Assembly (NCBI RefSeq): GCF_007666205.1
Contig: NZ_VDOR01000003.1
Span: forward strand, 70,097-134,096
DNA: 64,000 nt
Origin: Kocuria palustris
GTDB taxonomy: Bacteria; Actinomycetota; Actinomycetes; Actinomycetales; Micrococcaceae
Direction: 5' to 3'
Position 1 is the stretch's first letter. Each line of letters begins with the position of its first letter. A model generated the notes under the pieces. It did no database searches and had not been told where the DNA came from. It saw only the letters and a program-made list of their open reading frames with translations. This document shows, piece after piece, positions 9,083 through 18,426 of the stretch. Made by a program: the position numbers and the translations under genes.

Positions 9083-10207
9083 ATGACGCTCAGGGTCGGG
9101 CTCTACAGCCCGTGGGACACGGAGGATCCGAGGTCCTGGTCAGGCGTGGTCAAGCCCATGGCGGATGGGCTCCGCAGCGTCATGGACGTCGAGGTCATCC
9201 CCGCTGTCACGGCATCCGATGCTCTCGGCGAGCGGGTGCGCGCACGGCTGCGCGGCGCCGCAGGCGGCAGGAGCCTTCCCACGCACACCATGGCCACCGC
9301 GGCCCGTCGCAGCCGTGCGCTGGCCCGGAGCCTGCAGCGACGCTCCGGACCGCCCCTGGCGGCACTGGTGGCCATCGCGGCCTCGACCGACGTGCTGTCG
9401 CTGCCGGAGGATCTGCCGCTCGTCCAGATCACCGATGCGACGTTCCCCGCCCTGCTCGGCTTCTATCCCATGGCCACCGGCCTGGGCCCTCGCGGCGAGC
9501 GCCAGGGCCGCGCCGTCGAGCGAGCCGGGGCCGCGCGGACCTCCCGGTACGTCGTGGCCAGCGACTGGGCGGCCGAGAGCCTGATCCACGACGTGGGGGT
9601 CGAGCCGCAGCGCATCCTCACCGCCGCCTTCGGACCGGCCATCGCCGCACCGCCGCATCCCGCTGCCCGGCGCGTGGACGGCCCGCTGCGCGTCCTGGCC
9701 GTCGCAGCGGACTGGAAGCGCAAGCGCGGCGGCGCCGTCGTCGAGGCCGTCGCGATGGCCCGAGTCCGGCGGGACGTCGATCTGACAGTCGTCGGCAGCG
9801 CCCCGGCGGACCTGCCGCGCTGGGTCGCGGCCCCCGGGCTCGTCCCGCAGGAGCGGCTCGCCGAGCTCTACGCATCGCACGACGTCCTGCTCGATCTCAG
9901 CGCGGCGAATGCCGCGGGCGTGGTGATGACGGATGCGCTCGTCTCGGGCCTGCCCGTCATCGCGCACCGGGCCGGCGGCGTCGAGAGCATCGTCGCGGAT
10001 GGCCGCACGGGGTGGCTGGTCGGGCCGCGGGGTTCGACCGAGGCCGCCGGAGCCCTGCTGGCCCGTCTCACTCCCGATGATGTGGCAGCCGCCTCCGAGA
10101 GCGCCCTGCTCGACGCCGGGCGCCGTCTCACGTGGGATGCCTGGGCCCTGCAGGTCCGCGAGGCGGTCGAGGCCGCCGTGGCCGAGTCGGCAGGAGCCGC
10201 GGCATGA
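9083..10207 (+). CDS. Glycosyltransferase, GT4/GT1 family
   Basis: 374 residues from the ATG at 9083, preceded by GAGG. The first half is an acceptor-binding Rossmann domain. The second half carries the GT-B donor domain: a strand starting RVLAVAADWKRKRGG near residue 200, then EERL-type QERLAELYASHDVLLDLS, and the conserved glutamate region replaced by NAAGVVMTDALVSGLPVIAHRAGGVESIV near 290. This arrangement is that of GT4 family enzymes, which use nucleotide sugars to build polysaccharide repeats. The usual Glu of the EX7E motif appears as GVVMTDAL, so one of the canonical acidic residues is altered. It is the first gene of a seven-gene rightward operon and overlaps the next start by ATGA. 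Donor and acceptor unknown. Confidence 0.8.
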   Translation: MTLRVGLYSPWDTEDPRSWSGVVKPMADGLRSVMDVEVIPAVTASDALGERVRARLRGAAGGRSLPTHTMATAARRSRALARSLQRRSGPPLAALVAIAASTDVLSLPEDLPLVQITDATFPALLGFYPMATGLGPRGERQGRAVERAGAARTSRYVVASDWAAESLIHDVGVEPQRILTAAFGPAIAAPPHPAARRVDGPLRVLAVAADWKRKRGGAVVEAVAMARVRRDVDLTVVGSAPADLPRWVAAPGLVPQERLAELYASHDVLLDLSAANAAGVVMTDALVSGLPVIAHRAGGVESIVADGRTGWLVGPRGSTEAAGALLARLTPDDVAAASESALLDAGRRLTWDAWALQVREAVEAAVAESAGAAA

Positions 10208-11361
10208 TCCGCCGGATGACCATGGTGACGCCGCTGATCCCCTCGGCGGGGCAGCACGAGTCGGCGGGCGAGCAGCTGCTGCACCGCATCGCCGGGGTCA
10301 TGGCGGAGGACGCCGAGCTCACGCTCGTCAGCGGCGACGGGCCCGCCAATCGCCGGGCCCTGGCCCGGGGCGGCGTCCCCGAGCACATCATGCTGCCTGC
10401 CGAGCGGACCGCGCTCTCGCGCATCGGACGGGCGCTCGGCATGGCGCCGGCGATCGAGCCCCGCCGGCTGTCGTCGGTCGCCGGCACGCTGAGCCGCTCG
10501 GCCGTCGTGGATCTGCAGTGGGAGGAGAACGGGCTGCTCCTCCCCGCCGTCCGCCGCCTCGCACCCCGTGCGCTGACCGTCGTGACCCTGCACGACGTCC
10601 TCTCCCAGAAGTTCGCCCGCCAGCGGGATCAGCAGTCGGATCCTCGGCGGCGCGCCGTCTGGCACGGCCGGTGGCTGGCGGCCCGTGCTCTCGAGCGGCG
10701 CATCATGCACCTGGCGGATCGAGTCGTCGTGCTCAGCGAGAAGGACGCCGCCCTGCTGCCCAGGCACGGCGCCCGCGCCGAGATCCATGTCGTGCCCCCG
10801 CCCATCGACGGCGACCTCCGCCGCCCCGGGAGGAGCCTCCCGGTCCCCGATCCCCTGCTGCTCTTCGTGGGCTTCATGGCCAGGTGGGAGAACGAGGACG
10901 CGATGCACTGGTTCTCGACGCAGATCCTCCCGATCATCCGCGCCGAGTTCCCGCAGGCCCGCATGGCCGTGGCCGGGGGCGGGCTCCGCGACCACGTCGT
11001 GCAGGGGCTGCGACGGCACGGCGTGGAGGTGCTGGGCTACGTCGCCGATCTGGAGGCCCTGTACGCCGAGGCGGCTGCTGTCGTCGTCCCGCTGCGCTGC
11101 GGGGCAGGGGTCAAGTTCAAGGTCGTCGAGGCCCTGGTCCGAGGCGTTCCGGTCGTGACCACCGCCGTGGGCGGCGAGGGGATCTCGCCCTCGGATGCCG
11201 CGGTCGTCCGAGACTCCCCGGAGTCGTTCGCCGCCGCCGTCGTCGAGATCCTCCACGGTCCCCGCGCGGCCGAGGCGCATGCCCGCCGCATGGCGTCCCC
11301 GGTCGCGGCGCGCTTCGGGGCCGAGCAGTTCCGCGCCCGCCTGAAGAGGGTGCACGCATGA
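10204..11361 (+). CDS. Glycosyltransferase, GT4 family
   Basis: 385 residues. The ATG overlaps the preceding stop as ATGA, a sign of coupled translation. The C-terminal donor domain shows LLFVGFMARWENEDAMHWF near residue 220, then RMAVAGGGLRDHV, VEVLGYVADLEALYAEAAAVVVPLRCGAGVKFKVVEAL near 285, and GVPVVTTAVGGEGI. This spacing matches GT4 enzymes of the kind often annotated as sugar transferases of the PslH/Stp1 type ('Glyco_trans_1_4'). It probably acts in the cytoplasm on a lipid-linked oligosaccharide. The neighbours are all polysaccharide enzymes. Sugar specificity cannot be read from the sequence. Confidence 0.8.
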   Translation: MIRRMTMVTPLIPSAGQHESAGEQLLHRIAGVMAEDAELTLVSGDGPANRRALARGGVPEHIMLPAERTALSRIGRALGMAPAIEPRRLSSVAGTLSRSAVVDLQWEENGLLLPAVRRLAPRALTVVTLHDVLSQKFARQRDQQSDPRRRAVWHGRWLAARALERRIMHLADRVVVLSEKDAALLPRHGARAEIHVVPPPIDGDLRRPGRSLPVPDPLLLFVGFMARWENEDAMHWFSTQILPIIRAEFPQARMAVAGGGLRDHVVQGLRRHGVEVLGYVADLEALYAEAAAVVVPLRCGAGVKFKVVEALVRGVPVVTTAVGGEGISPSDAAVVRDSPESFAAAVVEILHGPRAAEAHARRMASPVAARFGAEQFRARLKRVHA

Positions 11362-12251
11362 GCATCCCGGTCAGCGTGATCGTCCCCTGCCACGACGTGG
11401 AGCCGCTCGTGCGCGGGCAGATCGATGCCGTGCTGCCCCAGCTGCGCGAGGCGGATGAGCTCGTGCTCGTGGACAACCGCTCCGCCGACGGGACGAAGGC
11501 GGTCCTCCGCGATGCCGCAGCGGCCGACTCCCGCATCGTGGTCTGCGACGCCGATGACCGACCCGGCGCGAACCACGCCCGGAACGCGGGCATGCGGGTC
11601 GCCTCCGGGGACGTCCTCCTGCTCTGCGATGCGGATGACCGGGTGCGGCCCGGCTGGGTGGAGGCGCTTCGCAGCGCCCTGTCCGACGGAGGCATCGCGG
11701 GGGGCGTCGCCACCCCGGTGGACGCGGACGGATCCCGTCTCGGTCCCGACCTCGCCCTCCAGGAGATCTTCGGCGGGCCTCCCTACCCGCTCGGTGCGTG
11801 CATGGGGGTGCATCGTCGCGTGATCCGGGCCGTCGGCGGATTCGACGAGTCGTTCTCGGGTGGGCATGATGAGACCGACCTCGCCTGGCGCGCGGCCGCC
11901 GCCGGTTGGCGGACGACACTGGCCTCCGAAGCCCGCATCGACTACGTGCAGCGCTCGGGCACCCGCGCGCTCCTGCGGCAGCGGAGGAACTACGCTCGCA
12001 CGGCCGTCCAGCTGTGGGTCCGCCGCCCGGAGACGGTGGATCCCCACGGAGTCAGTCTCCGCAGCGCCCTGCGAGGCGCCCTCGGCGGCCTTCCGGATCT
12101 GCTGCTCGCCAGATCCCGGTCTGCCCGATCGGATGCGGCGCGCGCCTGGGGATGGTCCCTGGGCCTGGTGGAGGGCCATCTCCGCTACCGCGTCCTGGGC
12201 ACACCGCCGCCGCCCGACGTCCCCGCCATCCCAGGAAGCTCCCCCGCATGA
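11358..12251 (+). CDS. Glycosyltransferase, GT2 family
   Basis: 297 residues. The GT-A fold starts at once: VSVIVPCHDVEP at residues 5-16, then a DNRSADGTK loop, ANHARNAGMRVASGDVLLLCDADD with the metal-binding DxD near residue 90, and GGFDESFSGGHDETDLAWR near 170, which includes the family's (E/D)D-L-x-W-R acceptor motif. The C-terminus (about 190-297) holds a basic RQRRNYARTAVQLW segment that may lie on the membrane. It overlaps both neighbouring genes by four bases. Likely adds one sugar of the repeat unit. Confidence 0.85.
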   Translation: MSIPVSVIVPCHDVEPLVRGQIDAVLPQLREADELVLVDNRSADGTKAVLRDAAAADSRIVVCDADDRPGANHARNAGMRVASGDVLLLCDADDRVRPGWVEALRSALSDGGIAGGVATPVDADGSRLGPDLALQEIFGGPPYPLGACMGVHRRVIRAVGGFDESFSGGHDETDLAWRAAAAGWRTTLASEARIDYVQRSGTRALLRQRRNYARTAVQLWVRRPETVDPHGVSLRSALRGALGGLPDLLLARSRSARSDAARAWGWSLGLVEGHLRYRVLGTPPPPDVPAIPGSSPA

Positions 12252-14032
12252 TCCGCAGGCTCCTCGCCGTCATCGACGAGCTGGTCCCCGGCACCGGCAG
12301 GGGATGGATCGCGCTCGCCGTCGCCGGCTCCTTCGGCCTCGGGCTGCTGGACATGGCAGGCATCGCCGCCATGGTGCCTCTCATGATGGTCGCGACGGAT
12401 GCACCGGGCGCCGAGCGCATCAGGGAGTCCGTCGCGGGCATCGGCATCACCGATCCCACGGCCGTGATCATCGCCCTCGCCCTGCTCGTGGGCGGGGCCT
12501 TCCTGGTCAAGACCGTCTTCGCGCTGATCTTCCGATGGTGGCTCGTGGGGAGGACCACCGGGCTCGAGGCCGAGGCCCTCGCGAATCTCATGGACCTCTT
12601 CGCCCGCAGCCCGTTCCAGGCGCACCGCGAGCGATCCGTGGCCGACGTCCACCGTCAGCTCGACATGTCGGTGCCGAACACCTTCAGCGGGATGCTCAAC
12701 GGCCTGCTGATGATCCTGGCGGACGCCCTGACCCTGGCCCTGGCCGCCGTCGTCCTGCTCGTCGTCTCGCCGGCGGGCGCCATGGCCGCGGTCGTGTGCC
12801 TCGGCGGCACGGTCCTGATCTCGCAGGCGCTGCTGCGCCCGCACCAGCATCGCCTGGGCAGGGAGCAGTCCGAGCTCGGCATGAGCCAGTGGAGCTCGCG
12901 CGGCCCCGTCACCGAGGGGTTCCGCGATGTCCGCCTCACCGACAGCTCGGACACGTTCGTCGAGCGCTATCGCCTCAACCGGCGGAAGGCGGCACGCAGC
13001 CGTCAGGTGCTGTCGCTGCTCTCGGAGGCGCCCCGGTACGTCCTGGAGATCTCCCTGATCGTCAGCATCGGCGTCGTGGCAGGTGCCATCGCCCTGCTCG
13101 GCGACGCGGCCCAGACGATCACGGTGCTCGGAGTCTTCGTGGCGGCCGCGAGCCGGATGCTGCCCACGCTGAACCGGCTCGGCGCCAATGTCGGGCTCGT
13201 CCGAGCCTCCGTCGCGGGGCTCGAGGAGCTCGAGCGCACGCTGCGATCGATCCCGCGGACCGGTCGGATGCTGCGCCGGCGCTCGCCCGAGCAGTACGGG
13301 GGCGATCTGCGGGCCCAGGACGTGGCCTACCGATATCCCGGGGCGGCCGAGCGGACGCTGCACGGCCTCTCCTTCGCCGTCCCCCAGGGGACCTCGCTGG
13401 CCATCGTGGGATCCTCCGGGGCCGGCAAGTCCACGGCCCTGGACCTCCTGCTGGGGCTGCTCGAACCGACGCACGGCACGATCACCTGCGGCGGTCGCGA
13501 CATCCGCGACGATCCGGCGGCGTGGGTCGATGCGCTCGGCGTCGTGTCCCAGGAGGTCTACATCGTCAACGCCAGCCTCCGCGAGAACGTGGCCTTCGGC
13601 GTCCCCCGGGAGAGGATCGACGACGAGAAGGTCCGTCGATCCCTGGCCGCCGCCCAGCTGACGGCGGTGGTCGAGGGGCTGCCCGACGGCATCGGCACGC
13701 AGATGGGCGAACGGGGCGTGCGCCTGTCGGGGGGGCAGCGTCAGCGCGTCGGGATCGCCCGCGCCCTGTACAGGGAGCCCACCGTGCTCGTCCTGGACGA
13801 GGCGACCTCCGCGCTGGACAACGTGACGGAGCGCCAGTTCATGGGCACCGTGGAGTCGCTGTCCGGCGAGCTGACCATCATCATGGTGGCCCATCGGCTC
13901 TCGACCGTGCGCTCCGCCGACCACCTGATCTTCCTGGAGCGCGGCCGGGTCGCGGCGGAGGGCACCTTCGAGCAGCTCCGCGACCGCAGCCCCGCGTTCG
14001 CCCGGCTGGTCGAGCTCAGCGATCTCGACTGA
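12248..14032 (+). CDS. ABC transporter, fused membrane and ATPase domains (PglK/MsbA-like glycan exporter)
   Basis: 594 residues from an ATG overlapping the previous stop. Residues 1-330 hold six membrane segments (for example IALAVAGSFGLGLLDM, ALALLVGGAFLVKTVFAL, ALTLALAAVVLLVVSPAG). The ATPase domain has Walker A GSSGAGKST near 390, a Q-loop in VVSQEVYIVN, the signature LSGGQRQRVGIARAL near 490, Walker B VLVLDEATSALD and the switch histidine in VAHRLSTV. It works as a homodimer. Being inside a glycosyltransferase operon, it most likely flips or exports the lipid-linked glycan, as PglK does; no Wzx flippase is visible in the window. An unrelated lipid or peptide export role is less likely. 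Confidence 0.85.
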   Translation: MIRRLLAVIDELVPGTGRGWIALAVAGSFGLGLLDMAGIAAMVPLMMVATDAPGAERIRESVAGIGITDPTAVIIALALLVGGAFLVKTVFALIFRWWLVGRTTGLEAEALANLMDLFARSPFQAHRERSVADVHRQLDMSVPNTFSGMLNGLLMILADALTLALAAVVLLVVSPAGAMAAVVCLGGTVLISQALLRPHQHRLGREQSELGMSQWSSRGPVTEGFRDVRLTDSSDTFVERYRLNRRKAARSRQVLSLLSEAPRYVLEISLIVSIGVVAGAIALLGDAAQTITVLGVFVAAASRMLPTLNRLGANVGLVRASVAGLEELERTLRSIPRTGRMLRRRSPEQYGGDLRAQDVAYRYPGAAERTLHGLSFAVPQGTSLAIVGSSGAGKSTALDLLLGLLEPTHGTITCGGRDIRDDPAAWVDALGVVSQEVYIVNASLRENVAFGVPRERIDDEKVRRSLAAAQLTAVVEGLPDGIGTQMGERGVRLSGGQRQRVGIARALYREPTVLVLDEATSALDNVTERQFMGTVESLSGELTIIMVAHRLSTVRSADHLIFLERGRVAAEGTFEQLRDRSPAFARLVELSDLD

Positions 14033-14062
14033 TCTCCCTTCGACCCTGAGAGGATCGTGCAC

Positions 14063-14968
14063 ATGAAGGGCATCATCCTGGCCGGCGGCACCGGCTCCCG
14101 GCTGCACCCCATCACGCTCGGGATCTCCAAGCAGCTGATGCCGGTCTACGACAAGCCGATGATCTACTACCCGCTCTCGACGCTGCTGCTGGCCGGCATC
14201 GAGGACGTCCTGATCATCACCACGCCGCAGGACGCGCCGTCGTTCCAGCGCCTGCTCGGCGACGGGTCGCGCTTCGGCATCCGGCTCGGCTACCGGGCCC
14301 AGCCCTCCCCCGACGGCCTCGCCCAGGCCTTCCTGCTCGGCCGGGAGCACATCGGCGACGGATCGGTCGCGCTGATCCTGGGCGACAACATCTTCTACGG
14401 CCCCGGCATGGGCACGCAGCTGCGCCGCCACCAGAGCGTCGACGGCGCGTCGATCTTCGGCTATCGGGTCAGCGATCCGGCGGCCTACGGCGTGGTGGAG
14501 CTCGACGACGACGGCCGCGCCGTCTCGCTCGAGGAGAAGCCGCGCTCCCCCCGAAGCCCCTATGCGGTGCCCGGGCTCTACTTCTACGACAACGAGGTGA
14601 TCGACATCGCCCGGAGCCTGCGGCCCTCCGCCCGCGGCGAGCTGGAGATCACCGACGTGAACCGGATCTACCTCGAGCGGGGGCGGCTCGCCGTCGACCT
14701 CCTGCCGCGCGGCACCGCCTGGCTCGACACCGGGACCTTCTCGGACCTCAACGACGCGTCGGACTTCATCCGCACCGTCGAGAACCGGCAGGGCCTCAAG
14801 GTCGGCGCCCCCGAGGAGATCGCCTGGCGTCTGGGCCTGCTCAGCGACGACGAGCTGCGCGAGCGCGCCGAGCCCCTGCTCAAGAGCGGCTACGGCCGCT
14901 ACCTGCTGGGCCTGCTGGACGAGGACCCGCCTCCTGCCGCCGGCCGCCCGAGCACCGGGGTCTCCTGA
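14063..14968 (+). CDS. rfbA: Glucose-1-phosphate thymidylyltransferase
   Basis: 301 residues. It carries [11 protein letters not shown] at residues 8-18, [16 protein letters not shown], the LGDNIFYG metal-binding Asp near 110, and EEKP with VPGLYFYD near 165. It makes dTDP-glucose from dTTP and glucose-1-phosphate, the entry to dTDP-rhamnose. GTG at 14057 is also in frame, but GAGAGGA at 14048-14054 sits eight bases before the ATG at 14063, which is therefore preferred. It follows the ABC exporter by 30 bases, and its stop overlaps the next start (TGATG). Confidence 0.95.
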   Translation: MKGIILAGGTGSRLHPITLGISKQLMPVYDKPMIYYPLSTLLLAGIEDVLIITTPQDAPSFQRLLGDGSRFGIRLGYRAQPSPDGLAQAFLLGREHIGDGSVALILGDNIFYGPGMGTQLRRHQSVDGASIFGYRVSDPAAYGVVELDDDGRAVSLEEKPRSPRSPYAVPGLYFYDNEVIDIARSLRPSARGELEITDVNRIYLERGRLAVDLLPRGTAWLDTGTFSDLNDASDFIRTVENRQGLKVGAPEEIAWRLGLLSDDELRERAEPLLKSGYGRYLLGLLDEDPPPAAGRPSTGVS

Positions 14969-15816
14969 TGGCCGCCGAGAGCCCGCTGCCCCCGGAGGTG
15001 CGCGTGCGCTTCGCTCACGCGATGATCTCCCACGTCCTGCGGGCCGCCGGCATCCGCGGCCTGCACCACAAGGGCCACACGGCTCCTGCGGGCACGTACC
15101 GGGCCGGACGCTCCTCCTCGGATGCGGACGTCCTGGTGCCCGCGGCCGACGCGCGGCGAGCGGTCGCAGCCCTGGAGCAGCGCGGCTGGGAGCTGGTCGC
15201 CGACTACGAGGACGGCTCGATCTTCAAGCACGCCGCCTCGCTCTGGCACAGCCACCTGGGCTACGCCGACATCCATCGTCTGCTGCCCGGGGTCGAGGCG
15301 CCTGCCGAGGAGGTCTTCGAGCGGCTGTGGAGGCACCGGGCCGCGGAGTCGATGGGCGGGCGCGAGTGCAACGTCCCCGAGCGCCTCGACCACATCGCGC
15401 TCATCGTGATCCACGCGGCCCGCGATGCCGAGCGCGGGGCCCAGGACGTGGCGCACCTGCGCTCGATCCTCTCCGACGACGAGTGGGAGCAGGTCCGCTC
15501 CCGCGCCCTCGAGCTCGACGCCGCCGCCGCCTGGGCGGTGGCCACCGAGGAGACCGTCACGGCCCCGCTGAACCAGGTCGAGCTCCTGCGCGCCCTGCAC
15601 ACCGGCGCCGACCGGCCATCGCTGCTGCGAGCGCGTCTCCACGCCGCCGAGAGCCGGGCGGACAGGGCGCGGATCGCGCTGGGAGCACTGGTCCCGAACC
15701 GAGCGCACCTGCGGGTGCAGCTGCGGCGCGAGCCGGCCCTGCCCGACTACCTGCGCGAGTACCGGGCGCGGATCGCGGCGGCCCTGCGCGGCCCGCAGAG
15801 GAGGGGGCGACGATGA
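14968..15816 (+). CDS. Nucleotidyltransferase family protein (NTP_transf_5-like)
   Basis: 282 residues. The core GLHHKGHTAPAGTY followed by the metal-binding SSSDADVLVP near residue 50 matches the nucleotidyltransferase fold of the NTP_transf_5 group (family pattern: an LKG motif, then D-I/A-D-L/V-LV). A WHSHLGYADIHRLLPG segment near 100 is the third acidic element, and the rest is helical and Arg-rich. It overlaps rfbA by one base and the PqqD-like gene by four. The substrate of this family is unproven. Its members recur beside PqqD-like and HPr-kinase-like genes in exopolysaccharide loci, and both are present here. This is a family-level call only. Confidence 0.7.
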   Translation: MAAESPLPPEVRVRFAHAMISHVLRAAGIRGLHHKGHTAPAGTYRAGRSSSDADVLVPAADARRAVAALEQRGWELVADYEDGSIFKHAASLWHSHLGYADIHRLLPGVEAPAEEVFERLWRHRAAESMGGRECNVPERLDHIALIVIHAARDAERGAQDVAHLRSILSDDEWEQVRSRALELDAAAAWAVATEETVTAPLNQVELLRALHTGADRPSLLRARLHAAESRADRARIALGALVPNRAHLRVQLRREPALPDYLREYRARIAAALRGPQRRGRR

Positions 15817-16154
15817 CGGGGAATGCGCCGGAGACCGCCTGGCGCCCGGGCGCGGACGTCGTGTGGCTTCCCGATCCGGGGGCTCAGGACCCCGAGCTGC
15901 CCGAGCGGGTCTACCTCCTGGACCTGCGGTCGGAGATCCCCGTGGTCCTGGAGGGATCCGCGGCGCTGATCTGGTCGGCCCTGGCCAGGCGGCTCGCCAC
16001 GGCGGCGGACCGCACGGCAGGCGGCGCCTTCCCCGCCGAGCTCGTCGCGGACCTGGCTGTCGCCACGGGTCTCGACGCCCGGGAGATCGAGCCGGACATC
16101 CGGGCCTTCCTCCGCGACCTCGCGGCGCAGGGGCTCATCCGCCCGGAGAGCTGA
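15813..16154 (+). CDS. PqqD-like (RRE-type) small protein
   Basis: 113 residues with an excellent ribosome site (GAGGAGGGGG) and an ATGA overlap with the gene before. After RVYLLDLRSEIPVVLEGSAALIW (shown here as the two PqqD beta strands and the start of helix 1), the pattern of alternating helices ends in ALDAREIE-type DIRAFLRDLAAQGLI. This matches PqqD-fold proteins, where a short winged-helix domain binds peptides or partner enzymes. In RiPP systems PqqD delivers a precursor peptide, but no precursor or radical-SAM gene is visible. It is the last gene of the rightward operon, 12 bases from the convergent gene at 16167. A second PqqD-like domain is fused to the kinase at 29761. Confidence 0.65.
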   Translation: MTGNAPETAWRPGADVVWLPDPGAQDPELPERVYLLDLRSEIPVVLEGSAALIWSALARRLATAADRTAGGAFPAELVADLAVATGLDAREIEPDIRAFLRDLAAQGLIRPES

Positions 16155-16166
16155 TCGGCCGCCGCC

Positions 16167-17387
16167 TCAGGCGACGGAGGAGCGATGCTCCCCGCCCGTG
16201 AGGCGGCCGCGGGCGACGAGGTCCTCGCGCGCCGGCAGATGCGACACGGCGGCGCCCCGCCCTTCGACCAGGTGCCGGATCCTGCTCATGAACCGCCGCT
16301 CGGAGAACATCGCCGCGTGCTCCCGCATGGCGGCCGGATCCCAGTCGCGCTGCAGCGCTCGTCGGATCCCCACGGCCAGCGCCTCGGGATCGGCCTCGTC
16401 CACGAACGTGCCGTTGACGCCCTCTCGGATCGTGTCCAGATAGCCGCCGCCGCGCAGCGCCACGGTCGGCACGCCCCACGCGCTGGCCTCCAGCGGGGTG
16501 ATGCCGAAGTCCTCGTAGCTGGCCGCGACCAGGGCATCCGCATGCGCGTAGGCCCAGCGCAGCTGAGCGTCCGAGACGTCCTGGGCGAAGACCACGCCGT
16601 CGCCGGCCAGAGCCCGCAGCCGCTGCTGCTCGGGACCCCGCCCGATCACGAGCAGCGGGACGTCGAGCGCCTCCGCCGCCCGGATCACCGCATCGACGTT
16701 CTTGTACGGCAGCAGCCGTGCCACGCACAGGATGAACCGCCCCCGCTGCGCGAACAGCGCGGCGTCGCGGATCGGCTCGAGCTCGGCCTCCCCGGCCTCG
16801 ACCGAGTGCGGGGGGAAGACCAGCTTGACGTCGTCGCGGCCGTAGACGCGGGCGATGCGGCCCTGGACCTCCGAGGAGTTGGCCACGTAGACCTCGTGGC
16901 GGCTCTGGGCCCGCTGGTCCCAGGGCTCGAGCATCGGGCGCAGCGCACGGGCGGCGATGCCCTTGGCCGAGGACCACCAGGGGCCGCCCACGTAGTCCTG
17001 GAGCAGATGGACCCACCGGGCCGGCGTGTGGCAGTAGACCACCGTGCGACCCGTGAACCGGAACCCGTGCGCCCAGCCGGAGGTGGACACGACGGCCCGA
17101 TCGGCATCGACCCTCAGCTGCGAGGCCGCCCACGGCAGCAGCGGCAGGGCCTTGCGGGGATCCCGGCGCAACGGGCCGATCCGGTTCAGCGGCGAGGTGA
17201 TGATCGTGGCGTCGCGGAACTCGGGGAACGTGGCCTCGGGCTCGTAGAACAGCGTGTGGATCGGAGCCTCCGGGTAGAGGCGGTGCAGCGCCAGGACCAC
17301 GCGCTCGGCGCCGCCGCGCTGCGTCAGGTAGTCGTGGGCGATGGCCAGCGGGGGGCGCCGGTGCTCATCTGCGTGGGGGTGGCTCAT
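16167..17387 (-). CDS. Glycosyltransferase, GT4 family (WbaZ-like)
   Basis: 406 residues. The N-terminal AIAHDYLTQRGGAERVV near residue 14 and YCHTPARWVHLLQDYVGG near 120 are characteristic of the WbaZ/mannosyl-type GT4 subgroup. The donor domain follows: FILCVARLLPYKNVDAVI near 225, DVSDAQLRWAYAHADALVAASYEDFGITPLEASAWGVP with the EX7E motif (split here between ED and LEA) near 290, and GVNGTFVDEADP. It is the last gene of the long leftward run, but a 58-base gap and a possible own promoter separate it from the previous gene. Sugar not assigned. Confidence 0.85.
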   Translation of the reverse strand: MSHPHADEHRRPPLAIAHDYLTQRGGAERVVLALHRLYPEAPIHTLFYEPEATFPEFRDATIITSPLNRIGPLRRDPRKALPLLPWAASQLRVDADRAVVSTSGWAHGFRFTGRTVVYCHTPARWVHLLQDYVGGPWWSSAKGIAARALRPMLEPWDQRAQSRHEVYVANSSEVQGRIARVYGRDDVKLVFPPHSVEAGEAELEPIRDAALFAQRGRFILCVARLLPYKNVDAVIRAAEALDVPLLVIGRGPEQQRLRALAGDGVVFAQDVSDAQLRWAYAHADALVAASYEDFGITPLEASAWGVPTVALRGGGYLDTIREGVNGTFVDEADPEALAVGIRRALQRDWDPAAMREHAAMFSERRFMSRIRHLVEGRGAAVSHLPAREDLVARGRLTGGEHRSSVA

Positions 17388-17420
17388 TCGGGACTCTCGG
17401 GGGGTAGGTCCGCTGTTCCG

Positions 17421-17449
17421 CGGTTACGGATGCATAAACATCATGTCAG
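17421..17449 (-). promoter_or_regulatory. Possible internal promoter before the GT4 gene at 16167-17387
   Basis: On the minus strand CTGACA (17444-17449) and TAACCG (17421-17426) are 17 bases apart, with an unusually AT-rich spacer (ATGTTTATGCAT). The -35 overlaps the stop codon of the upstream gene. The -10 match is only moderate. Confidence 0.35.
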
Positions 17450-18426
17450 AAAGTCGCCGCGGCGCGGTCGGGGCGATGGCGGCCGGCCTCGGCCGCGGCC
17501 TCGACCTGGAGGGCGATGAGCTTGACCCCCACGGGGCGGGGCAGGCGCTCGACGATGCGGTCGATCGCCGGAGCCGTCGCCCGCAGCGTCCGCTCCGTCG
17601 TGCCGGCTGCCGTCAGGCGCACGAGCGCTCCCCACAGCCCGCCGGGGGCCCGGTCGCCGCCCAGCGCGGCGGCGCCGTGCCGGTCGATGAAGATCCGGCG
17701 GGAGGCCCCGGAGTGCAGCGCGCGCCGCGCCTTGCTGAGCGTGGTGGTCGCCGCGGCGCGGTGCGCGACCTCGAGCCCCCGGTGGAGGCGCACCGGGACA
17801 CCCAGCTCGTGGAGGCGGTAGCCGTAGTCCACGTCCTCCCAGCCGTAGCGGCGGAAGGCGTCGCTGTACCCGCCGATCCGCTCGTGCAGATGCCGCGGGA
17901 CGGACACGTTGCCCGCCCAGTGCCGCCAGGCTCCCTCAGACGGCAGGGCATAGGCCTCGCGGGCGTGCCGCCGATCCGCCTCGGTGCCGTAGACCCGCTG
18001 ATAGGCGGTGCTCGGCAGGACGTGGCGCTGGAGCCCGATCACCCCGCGGTCCCCGCCCTCGTGCGCCGCCACATGATCCCTGAGGTAGTGCGGCCCGGGC
18101 TCCAGATCGTCGTCCGCGCGGATCAGGATGCGCCCGGTCGTCGCGTCGGCGCCGGCGTTGAGGGCGGCCGATCTCCCCCGGTTCTCCGGGAAGACGACCC
18201 GGTGCAGGGCGAGCCGGGGCCACCGTGCCGCGCACCGGTCCAGGACGGCCTGCGTCCCGTCGACGTCCCCGTCGACCACGACGCAGACCTCGAAGGCCGG
18301 TGCGTCCTGCTGGGCGGCCAGCGCACCCAGCAGCCGCGGCAGACGGCCCGCTCCCCCGCGCGTGGGCACGATCACGCTCGCCTCCGGGGCGGTTCGCTCC
18401 CCGGCCCCCGCCGATGCGGTGCTCAT
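17446..18426 (-). CDS. Glycosyltransferase, GT2 family
   Basis: 326 residues from the ATG at 18426, which overlaps the stop of the preceding gene (TGATG-type). The frame is open far upstream, but GT2 similarity begins at ASVIVPTRGGAGRL near residue 16. Further features are NRGRSAALNAGADATTG, the DxD motif in IRADDDLE near 110, and HWAGNVSVPRHLHERIGGYSDAF with YGWEDVDYGYRLHELG near 200, the acceptor-side ED motif. This looks like a family of rhamnosyl- or galactosyl-type transferases. It is embedded in the leftward run of glycosyltransferase genes. Confidence 0.85.
   Translation of the reverse strand: MSTASAGAGERTAPEASVIVPTRGGAGRLPRLLGALAAQQDAPAFEVCVVVDGDVDGTQAVLDRCAARWPRLALHRVVFPENRGRSAALNAGADATTGRILIRADDDLEPGPHYLRDHVAAHEGGDRGVIGLQRHVLPSTAYQRVYGTEADRRHAREAYALPSEGAWRHWAGNVSVPRHLHERIGGYSDAFRRYGWEDVDYGYRLHELGVPVRLHRGLEVAHRAAATTTLSKARRALHSGASRRIFIDRHGAAALGGDRAPGGLWGALVRLTAAGTTERTLRATAPAIDRIVERLPRPVGVKLIALQVEAAAEAGRHRPDRAAATF

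Noticed and set aside
15813-16154. RiPP biosynthesis suggested by the PqqD-like protein
   Set aside because: No precursor peptide, radical-SAM, cyclase or peptidase gene was found nearby; the company is polysaccharide genes.
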